DNA of 16,370 bases, taken from positions 1 through 16,370 of the forward strand of contig JBLIML010000078.1 in the NCBI GenBank assembly GCA_047638675.1, written 5' to 3'. Under the pieces are notes generated by a model. That model searched no databases. It was given only the letters and a program-made list of their open reading frames with translations, and had not been told where the DNA came from. The DNA is from WLWS01 sp047638675 (lineage in GTDB: Bacteria > Pseudomonadota > Gammaproteobacteria > Eutrophobiales > Eutrophobiaceae). Positions within the stretch are counted from its first letter, which is position 1, and each line of letters opens with the position of its first letter. A program made the position numbers and the translations under genes. Shown one piece after another: positions 5,869 through 12,495 of this stretch.

Positions 5869-8313
5869 ATGATTAATCAGAAATTCGGAAGTTTGTTTTT
5901 TTATTTTGTTGTGAAGATAAAAAAGCTATTTTTATTTCCACTTTACGCACTGATCACTTCACTGCTATTTTCATCTACCCTATATGCCCAGAGTGTTTTG
6001 GAAGAAATCGTTGTTACAGCAACCAAGCGTGGTGCCGTATCGGTACAGGATTATGCTGGTGGTATCCGGGCTATTTCGGGTGACACTATTGAGAAATACG
6101 ATTTACGTTCGATTGAAGATATCACCCGTCTCGAGCCTTCGCTGCAATACTCCACACAAGGTTTTGGTGACACGCAATTAATCATCCGTGGTATTTCGTC
6201 TCCTGGTGATAGCACAGTGGGTGTGTATTTTGATGAAACCCCAATCACAGGTGGTAACTTTCAGGATGGTGGTGGTCGTACGCCTGACATTGGTGCCTAT
6301 GACATAGAGCGTATTGAGGTCTTGAAAGGTCCACAGGGCACATTATTTGGCGCCAGTTCCATGAGTGGTACCGTTAGAATCATAACGAATAAACCGGATG
6401 CATCTGGATTAGACGCGAATATTTCTATTGGTGGCGAATCAACCAAGAGTGGAAATGGCGGCTACGGCGTGAATGGCGCAATTAACATTCCTCTGATTAA
6501 AGATGAATTAGCATTAAGGCTTGTCGGTTGGAATAAAAAGCAAGGTGGTTACATTGACCAATTTGCAGGTCTCGACGGACCCACTCAAATCAATGATGCC
6601 AATGATGCCGAAGTCACAGGCGGTCGTCTAATGGCCCGTTGGACACCGAACGAGGATCTCACTGTCGATGCGTTTTACCAGTTACAACGAACCGACGTAG
6701 ACGGCATCCAGCACTTTTCCCCGGTTGCCAGTGGTCTACTCACGCCAACGCAGGTTATCGTTGTCCCCTTTCCTTTATTTATACCTGCATTCGCAGGCCA
6801 ATTTGGAGATTTGACAACATCAGTTGGCGCCCAGGAGCCTTTTCATGACAATATCGATATGTATGGTGTAACTGTCAATTATGATCTGGGTTTTGGTTCG
6901 GTTATAGGTACCGTATCTAAATTTGAACGCAACATCACTGCCACAGAAGATACTTCTGCCACGGCCATGTCTTTCGGTTTCCCACCGGCCTTTGGCGCTC
7001 CGGCGATAGGTCCCTATGGTATTCATCAATTCCAGGACCGTGATGTAGTAAACGCTGAAATTCGCTTTAGTTCGGATTTTGATGGCCCCCTCAATTTCGT
7101 TACGGGTTTTTTCTATGAGGATGACGAGACCAGCACGGAATTGAACATTCTGGCTAGTGATGCGGTAACAGGCATACCCACCTGTTTTAGTCGCGACGAG
7201 TGTAATGCCAATGCGGGTTCCTTGCCCTTCAATCCTCTGGCATTTGCACGCAGTCAGGATATCGACTTTGAATTCTTTGCCTTATTTGGTCATGTCGACT
7301 ATGAAGTGACTGATCAAATCACTCTGGGTGGTGGTTTCCGATATTTTGATTCAGAGCAGAAAAACCTTGAGCTACTGCTCCAGGCATTCCAGGGCAGCAT
7401 CGCTTTCACCATCCCACCTTTATTCGGCGGGCCAATCCAGACGGTACCCATAACCACTGTCGACAGTACCGTTAAATCAGATGAACTTACCTGGGATGCG
7501 GTAGCGTCTTACGAATTAAATGATAATCAACTTTACTATTTCAAGGCAGGCACCGGTATCAGACAAGGCGGCATCAATGATGCGGCTACCGCAGCCGCTT
7601 TTGGAATTGCCATTCCCGGCGGATTTACCTCTGATGAAGTCACCAGTATTGAATTTGGGGCGAAGACCTCCTGGTTTGATAATCGAGTGACCTTCAATGC
7701 CACCTACTTCAAAATGTTCTGGAAAGATATTCAGGTACCAGGTGTAGAGCCAACCGGTGCCGTTGAATTTATCTCTAATGCGGCAAAAGCTGAAGTGGAC
7801 GGGTTTGAGCTTGAGATTAGTGCTCAACCAACAGACCAGTTCTTTATGAACTTTGGTGTCACCTGGATAAACGCGGAGCTAACTGAAGACCAGGTGATTG
7901 ATCCAACCCTCACGGCTCCAGGCTTTGCTCCACCACTGGGTGTGGATGGCGACGGTATTCCAAAAGTGCCTGAATGGGCCTTTTCCGGTACCGGTGAATA
8001 TACATTCCCGCTTACTATGATGGGTAGTCATGTTGAAGGCTCACTGCGTGGTAATTTTTCTTATACAGGCAGTTCTGATACTTTTTTCAATAGCAATTTT
8101 CCCGGTTTTATAGAAATTGGGGATTACTTTCTGTTAAACCTTAGTGCGAACATAAACTATGGCAATTGGGATTTACGTTTATTTGTGAATAACGTGACCG
8201 ATGAACGTGCCGCTGTTGATATCGATGGTGCAGCGGGACCGGATACCTTTAGATTTTTTACAGTACAACCACGCACCATTGGTGTACAGGCGAACTGGCA
8301 TTTTGACAAATAA
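5869..8313 (+). CDS. TonB-dependent outer-membrane receptor
   Basis: An 814-residue receptor that imports scarce or bulky ligands across the outer membrane, powered by TonB-ExbB-ExbD. The signal peptide is long: a 19-residue start ending in KIKK, then a hydrophobic stretch to cleavage after TLYA (40). The TonB box EEIVVTA (45-51) follows at once. The plug domain (about 55-180) shows IIRGIS (105-110) and IERIEVLKGPQGTLFGASS (146-164). The remaining residues form the beta-barrel, ending in QPRTIGVQANWHFDK, with the near-terminal Phe typical of barrel proteins. An AGGGGGCG stretch upstream is the probable ribosome site, and no better in-frame start exists. The neighbours are catabolic enzymes, not siderophore genes, so the ligand may be an aromatic compound, as for DdvT of Sphingobium SYK-6. 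That ligand is inferred from context only. Confidence 0.95.
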   Translation: MINQKFGSLFFYFVVKIKKLFLFPLYALITSLLFSSTLYAQSVLEEIVVTATKRGAVSVQDYAGGIRAISGDTIEKYDLRSIEDITRLEPSLQYSTQGFGDTQLIIRGISSPGDSTVGVYFDETPITGGNFQDGGGRTPDIGAYDIERIEVLKGPQGTLFGASSMSGTVRIITNKPDASGLDANISIGGESTKSGNGGYGVNGAINIPLIKDELALRLVGWNKKQGGYIDQFAGLDGPTQINDANDAEVTGGRLMARWTPNEDLTVDAFYQLQRTDVDGIQHFSPVASGLLTPTQVIVVPFPLFIPAFAGQFGDLTTSVGAQEPFHDNIDMYGVTVNYDLGFGSVIGTVSKFERNITATEDTSATAMSFGFPPAFGAPAIGPYGIHQFQDRDVVNAEIRFSSDFDGPLNFVTGFFYEDDETSTELNILASDAVTGIPTCFSRDECNANAGSLPFNPLAFARSQDIDFEFFALFGHVDYEVTDQITLGGGFRYFDSEQKNLELLLQAFQGSIAFTIPPLFGGPIQTVPITTVDSTVKSDELTWDAVASYELNDNQLYYFKAGTGIRQGGINDAATAAAFGIAIPGGFTSDEVTSIEFGAKTSWFDNRVTFNATYFKMFWKDIQVPGVEPTGAVEFISNAAKAEVDGFELEISAQPTDQFFMNFGVTWINAELTEDQVIDPTLTAPGFAPPLGVDGDGIPKVPEWAFSGTGEYTFPLTMMGSHVEGSLRGNFSYTGSSDTFFNSNFPGFIEIGDYFLLNLSANINYGNWDLRLFVNNVTDERAAVDIDGAAGPDTFRFFTVQPRTIGVQANWHFDK

Positions 8314-8336
8314 GTAAGTATCTATATTAAAATATT

Positions 8337-8371
8337 ACGCCGTTGTTGATATTCAACAACGGCGTTTTTTT
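8337..8371 (+). terminator. Strong rho-independent terminator of the TonB receptor
   Basis: ACGCCGTTGTTGA (8337-8349) and TCAACAACGGCGT (8353-8365) pair perfectly over 13 bp around a TAT loop, followed by seven T (8365-8371), 23 bp past the receptor stop. On the minus strand the hairpin is followed by AATATTTTAATAT, so it may also stop the converging operon that ends at 8473. No other terminator is visible between the two genes. Confidence 0.93.
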
Positions 8372-8472
8372 GTGCGTCAATTAAGTCACCTGATACGATT
8401 CAACTGTTTGTTTGTTAAACCTCAAAACCTGCTGCTAAGTCTGATCGTCATCCTGCTTGTGAAATTACGCTT

Positions 8473-8817
8473 TCAGTTACCCGATGGGGCTCCATCATAA
8501 AAACTTGTTTTCATCTGAAATGAACGAGGATCGCGCGCGTCATCCAATAATGTTTTATGCCATTTGTTGACTGACCGGTCTACATGCAAAAGAGAAAGCA
8601 CGGTATTTTTTAACGGAACATACTCCTCAGGAATCTCTTCACAAGGAAACTCATTGAGAAAGTTTATGATGTTCTCCAGGCTGGGTAACATCGCATCATG
8701 AAACTTCTGCATCTCATCAAGCGTACTTGTCGTGCGCTTGACGATCCGTTCTTCCACAGTGGGCAACCCCCATGCTGCGACATATTGATCTAGATTGGAA
8801 AAGTCGGTCTTGCTCAC
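8473..8817 (-). CDS. Small protein of unknown function coupled to the Rieske oxygenase
   Basis: A 114-residue protein that I cannot assign to a named family. It begins with GTG one base after the Rieske stop codon. A strong AGGAGG site (8827-8832) sits inside the last Rieske codons with 9-nt spacing, so translation is almost certainly coupled, which argues strongly that the gene is real. The sequence looks mainly alpha-helical and charged, with no signal peptide, membrane segment or cysteine metal motif. Recognisable parts are YVAAWGLPTVEERIVKR (12-28), the proline-broken NFLNEFPCEEIPEEYVPL (52-69), and an aromatic, basic tail with RSFQMKTSFYDG. It is too short, and unlike, the usual Rieske beta subunit (about 160-190 residues). 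A role as accessory, assembly or regulatory partner of the oxygenase is inferred from position only. Confidence 0.8.
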   Translation of the reverse strand: MSKTDFSNLDQYVAAWGLPTVEERIVKRTTSTLDEMQKFHDAMLPSLENIINFLNEFPCEEIPEEYVPLKNTVLSLLHVDRSVNKWHKTLLDDARDPRSFQMKTSFYDGAPSGN

Positions 8818-8818
8818 T

Positions 8819-10024
8819 TTATTTCGCCTCCTTTACCATCGTTCGAATTTTCTGTTGAAATGCCCTCATGCCTTTCTGTAAATCAGATAAGTAAGCCTTG
8901 TCTATGGCGCCGCAGCTATAATTTCGATGTATCCCTTCCGATACAGAAGTATCCTCACTTGCGGTATCCATCTGCTGTAATAGAGAAAGTTCCCGGTTAA
9001 AAAGTTCACCGAAATTCTTCGGCTTTCCGACATAAAAATGATCCAGTTCCCAGCTTGTTAGATTCGGCTTAATTGGCCAGATACGCTGAATTACAAATTG
9101 ATCGTCTTCGAATAAGAACACAACATTGGGGAATAGCACGTACAAATCAAAAACCCAGCGATCACATTTTTTTCTGTTAAGTGCACCTTCGTACTTGTGG
9201 GCAACCGCACTGCCGTCTTTCTCGGTCCACATACCATGTTTGCTGAATTTTGCAGCAATCTTAGAAACCTCGGTCTGTTTGACTGCACCATCTGAGGAAC
9301 TTTTGGGGCGAGAGACTTCAATTTTCGACATAACACCAGAGCTCTCGGGAAAGACCGTATGTGGGATATCCTCTAATTCAAAATAGCCGCCAATCGATTT
9401 GCTATGCAGAAAATTGGCATGGTGCCCTTCACATTGATTATCAACGAAGATTTTCCAGTTTGCCTTGTACTGCCCCTTATACCCGGCATGCCATTGCCAG
9501 TCTTCTTTCGCAAGATACGCTTCCAGCTCAGGTGGCATGGATTGTAATGTCTCATGCAAGCTATGTTGAGGATTCTCTCCCGGATGGATAAAAATAAACC
9601 CGCCCCATGTTTCCAGATTAACTTCCTTCATCCGTAACTTGTCTACTTCCAGTCCAGGAAAAAGTTCTTGAAATGGGACACCGGTCAACTTGCCTTCAAA
9701 ATTATAATTCCAGCCATGAAAAGAACAGCGTAGCCTGCTACAGGAGCCCTTTGACTCATAGGAAAGCCTGGCGCCTTGATGGACACAGGCGTTATAGAAC
9801 GCGCGGAGTTTATTATCCTTCCCACAAATAATCAAAATGGAAGTCTCAATTACTGCCACTTCAAAAACTATAAAATCACCAGGCTTCGACAAATCACCGA
9901 CACGGCCTGCAAGCAACCACGAATTCGACCAGACTGCTTTTTTCTCTTTTTCGAAAAAATCTTCTGAATAATATTCCTTAACAGAGAGGGTTGTTGTCGA
10001 ATTCTCCGTTGCTGTATCATTCAT
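8819..10024 (-). CDS. Rieske non-heme iron oxygenase, alpha subunit (second)
   Basis: A 401-residue oxygenase clearly different from the one at 4424-5551. The Rieske ligands are Cys80 and His82 (CVH) and Cys100 and His103 (CSFH). The catalytic iron site is DNQCEGHHANFLH (195-207): Glu199 in the place of the more usual bridging Asp, and His202 and His207 as ligands. Asp358 in SEDTSVSEG is the probable third ligand. Glu at the bridging place is known in other Rieske enzymes, so it is likely functional. It lies 33 bp after the amidase gene and 1 bp before the small coupled protein, forming a three-gene unit. The leader before the ATG has only a weak GGA. Ferredoxin and reductase partners are missing from the window. 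Ring oxygenation and O- or N-demethylation are both possible. Confidence 0.92.
   Translation of the reverse strand: MNDTATENSTTTLSVKEYYSEDFFEKEKKAVWSNSWLLAGRVGDLSKPGDFIVFEVAVIETSILIICGKDNKLRAFYNACVHQGARLSYESKGSCSRLRCSFHGWNYNFEGKLTGVPFQELFPGLEVDKLRMKEVNLETWGGFIFIHPGENPQHSLHETLQSMPPELEAYLAKEDWQWHAGYKGQYKANWKIFVDNQCEGHHANFLHSKSIGGYFELEDIPHTVFPESSGVMSKIEVSRPKSSSDGAVKQTEVSKIAAKFSKHGMWTEKDGSAVAHKYEGALNRKKCDRWVFDLYVLFPNVVFLFEDDQFVIQRIWPIKPNLTSWELDHFYVGKPKNFGELFNRELSLLQQMDTASEDTSVSEGIHRNYSCGAIDKAYLSDLQKGMRAFQQKIRTMVKEAK
8827..8832 (-). promoter_or_regulatory. Shine-Dalgarno site deciding the GTG start of the small protein
   Basis: AGGAGG on the minus strand lies within the final codons of the Rieske gene, 9 nt before a GTG codon. 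It fixes the GTG as the start of the 114-residue protein and indicates translational coupling between the two genes. Confidence 0.8.
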
Positions 10025-10057
10025 TATCTAATTCCAGATATTCTCTTTTTTTTCAAT

Positions 10058-11497
10058 TTACATTTCTGTCGCGATAGCTGGACGCCGGTCGCTCCAGGGC
10101 GCTATCTTTTCAATTTGGGCAGCAAGACGTAGCATATTTCCATCTTCGCCAAAACGGCCACCAAAATGAACGCCAACGGGAAGGCCTTCTTTGCTCATAT
10201 GTAATGGTAAGGAAATTGCGGGGTTTCCGGAGACATTGAAGTGTGCGGTAAATGGTGCATGTCGGAATAAGGCATCATCGAAAGCATCAAGATCACCAGC
10301 GCCCATATCAATGACGCCTAGTGCTAATGGTGGTTGCGCCGCCGTTGGCGTTAACAATATGTCATATTTCTCAAAGAATGTGCCGACTTGCCGCCCAATG
10401 CTGTGAAATATTTGTGTCGCCCTCGCATAATCGGCACCCGTAAAGCGTTCATATTCCTCCGCCCGTAAACGCGTGATCTGTTCGAGATCGTCGTCTTGCA
10501 GGTCTCTGCCTAGTTGTTGCAATCGCGCTTTAATCACATTGTGCATATTGGATGCGACAATGACTCGATATGCCCACACCATCGCTGCCATATCAAAGTT
10601 GAAAGCGGCTTCTTCTACCTTGTGACCCAGATCAGAGCATAGTTGGGCGGCATCTGCCGCCGCCGCTTTGCATTCATCATGTACTGGAACACCATTTGGG
10701 GCCACAGTGGTAAAGGCAATGCGTAAACAAGCGGGATCCTTTCCAACTTCATCAATAAACGCACAAGGTGGCATCGGTGCACAATAGGGATCGCCGCTCG
10801 CCGGACCCTGCGTTGTATCGAGTAACACGGCCGTATCTCGTACTGTTCTTGTTACCGCATGGTCAACGCCAACACCGCTCCAGCCTTCGCCGAGGTCAGG
10901 ACCCTGCGGATTGCGTGCACGAGTTGGCTTGAAGCCCACAAGCCCACAGTGGGCGGCAGGCACTCGGATTGAACCACCACCATCACCGGCATGGGCTGCA
11001 GGTAACATTCTTGCGGCAACTGCGGCGACTGAGCCACCGCTGGAACCACCACAGCTATAACCTCGCTTCCATGGATTTTCAGTCGGACCGAATAAGTCTG
11101 GTTCTGTCGCAGCTGTCAAAGCAAACTCGGGTGTATTCGTTTTTCCAAGAATCACCACTCCTCCACGGCGTAAGCGTTCAACGAGTGTACTATCATGATC
11201 TGGAATAAAATTATTGAACAGGCGGCTGCCGCAACGTGTCGGCACACCCGTATAAAACATGCCTATGTCTTTCAGTGCGTAGGGCACACCGGCAACCTTT
11301 GTCTCCGGCAATCCGGCCTTGATCGTTTCTCGCGCCTCCTCATACATAGTATGAATGATGGCATTAAGTCCGGGGTTCAGGTTTTCAATCATGGCAATTG
11401 CCGCTTCAAGTACTTCTGCAGCGGTGACTTGTTTGCGTGCAATGAGGTCTGCCAGACCCATTGCATCGTATTCAGAGTATTCTTTAAACGCTGTCAA
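10058..11497 (-). CDS. Amidase-signature family hydrolase
   Basis: A 479-residue serine hydrolase of the amidase signature family, which cleaves amides and sometimes esters. The Ser-cisSer-Lys triad is present: Lys76 in YALKDIG, Ser153 in GGSSGGS (150-156) and nucleophile Ser176 in GDGGGSIRVP (171-180). The start is a TTG. An in-frame TAG lies only eight codons upstream with no ATG between, and the residues after the TTG (FKEYSEYDAMGLADLI) match the usual family N-terminus, so the later ATG at codon 13 is less likely. There is no signal peptide, so it acts in the cytoplasm. It is first in a unit with a Rieske oxygenase 33 bp downstream. The context suggests it releases an acid or amine from an aromatic amide. 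GatA function is unlikely because no GatB or GatC is adjacent. Confidence 0.92.
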   Translation of the reverse strand: MTAFKEYSEYDAMGLADLIARKQVTAAEVLEAAIAMIENLNPGLNAIIHTMYEEARETIKAGLPETKVAGVPYALKDIGMFYTGVPTRCGSRLFNNFIPDHDSTLVERLRRGGVVILGKTNTPEFALTAATEPDLFGPTENPWKRGYSCGGSSGGSVAAVAARMLPAAHAGDGGGSIRVPAAHCGLVGFKPTRARNPQGPDLGEGWSGVGVDHAVTRTVRDTAVLLDTTQGPASGDPYCAPMPPCAFIDEVGKDPACLRIAFTTVAPNGVPVHDECKAAAADAAQLCSDLGHKVEEAAFNFDMAAMVWAYRVIVASNMHNVIKARLQQLGRDLQDDDLEQITRLRAEEYERFTGADYARATQIFHSIGRQVGTFFEKYDILLTPTAAQPPLALGVIDMGAGDLDAFDDALFRHAPFTAHFNVSGNPAISLPLHMSKEGLPVGVHFGGRFGEDGNMLRLAAQIEKIAPWSDRRPAIATEM

Positions 11498-11648
11498 TTT
11501 TTGGGCTCTCGATGGCTATATTATGAATTCAAGCATCAATAGTATTTACAAATTTAACGAATTAATCTGTATTACAACGAGAAAAAATAATTTAAAAGGC
11601 ACAGCTCTTGGCTTTGCTCAGAGCACAGTCAACATCGGTAAGAAATAA

Positions 11649-12341
11649 TTAGCGCGCAAAGGCACTGTCGGGTAAAGCCAGAATTGCCTTCCAGACATCA
11701 TGCATGGATTTGCGCGCATGACGTGAAGCGAGGCTTACATCATGATCCAAAATCGCACTAATGATGTCCTCATGTCGCGTGATCCATTGCTCATGTTTGG
11801 AGTTAACCGTCAGGCCTTCCATTGCCAAACGAAATAGCGGTGACTGCAAACGAATACGTATATCGGACAAAATAGTATTGCCCGATATATCTGCCAATGT
11901 TCCCCAGAAGCGGGCATTCTCATCCATATAGTCCTGCACTTTCAATATTTTTTCAGTATCGAGATGAAACTTCTTCGCGATTTTGAGAGATTCCTGCAAA
12001 CGCTTCCGATTCTGTTGTTCGTCTAATTGACGTGCGACTTTCTTCACTATCAGAATGGATATTTCTTCAAGTACTTCAAAAATATTTTCTACTTCATGTT
12101 TTGAAGCCTTGCGTACTGAGGCACCCCGGTTTTTGTCTATTTGTACCAGGCCATCTGACTCAAGACGTTTAAAAACTTCCCGCACGCGACCACGGGTGAT
12201 ACCCAGGTGGTGCATCACGTCAATTTCAATTAAACGTTGGCCTGGAGCGAATCGACCTTGTTGGATTTCATTTCTCAATAACTCAATAGCGTCTTCCACT
12301 CCTTTACTGTCGGTTTCCCCGTTATTGTTGCCCCTGCTCAT
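11649..12341 (-). CDS. GntR-family (FCD subfamily) transcriptional regulator
   Basis: A 230-residue DNA-binding regulator. The N-terminal winged helix-turn-helix (about 15-78) shows IQQGRFAPGQRLIE (26-39), GITRGRVREVFKRLESDGLV (47-66) and the wing DKNRGASVRK. The C-terminal part (about 85-220) is an all-helical FCD ligand-binding domain. FCD domains usually hold a metal through an Asp-x3-His pair and two later His. Here the first pair reads Asn142 and Trp146 (NARFW), while His190 (RHEDII) and His214 (SMHDVW) remain, so the metal site looks incomplete. An AGGA ribosome site precedes the ATG at good spacing. The regulator lies between the molybdenum-hydroxylase operon and the amidase-Rieske unit on the same strand, so it probably controls one or both in response to a pathway acid. 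Confidence 0.92.
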   Translation of the reverse strand: MSRGNNNGETDSKGVEDAIELLRNEIQQGRFAPGQRLIEIDVMHHLGITRGRVREVFKRLESDGLVQIDKNRGASVRKASKHEVENIFEVLEEISILIVKKVARQLDEQQNRKRLQESLKIAKKFHLDTEKILKVQDYMDENARFWGTLADISGNTILSDIRIRLQSPLFRLAMEGLTVNSKHEQWITRHEDIISAILDHDVSLASRHARKSMHDVWKAILALPDSAFAR

Positions 12342-12354
12342 ATTTTTTATCCTG

Positions 12355-12373
12355 ACTCATCATATGAATGAGT
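12355..12373. promoter_or_regulatory. Inverted repeat in the leader of the GntR gene
   Basis: ACTCAT and ATGAGT are 6-base inverted arms around a 7-base centre, lying between the -10 element (12404-12409) and the GntR start codon. The place suits an autoregulatory operator or a leader hairpin. Confidence 0.3.
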
Positions 12374-12403
12374 TTATATCTTTCGAGTAAATCTACGATA
12401 AAA

Positions 12404-12432
12404 ATTATAGCGCAAGTAGACTAAATATACTT
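12404..12432 (-). promoter_or_regulatory. Candidate GntR promoter with overlapping operator-like palindrome
   Basis: On the minus strand there is a perfect TATAAT (12409-12404), with a poor -35 (AAGTAT) at 17-bp spacing. The -35 and spacer are covered by a 19-bp near-palindrome (12414-12432): arms AAGTAGA and TATACTT with one mismatch and a 5-base centre. The placement fits self-repression by the GntR protein. No terminator is visible between the upstream molybdenum operon and this promoter, so read-through may also reach the regulator. Confidence 0.42.
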
Positions 12433-12495
12433 CCCCCTATAATTTCATTATTCGCTTTGCAACGACAACCCTGGAATTGAAGCTTATAGAAAGAC

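Noticed and set aside
10058..11497. Amidase as GatA of the tRNA amidotransferase
   Set aside because: No GatB or GatC gene is adjacent, and the gene lies in a catabolic unit with a Rieske oxygenase.
11585..11624. Hairpin GCTCT/AGAGC after the GntR gene as a terminator
   Set aside because: The stem is only five pairs with an 11-base loop, and the T-rich stretch on the minus strand is interrupted and begins several bases away. It is too weak to call.
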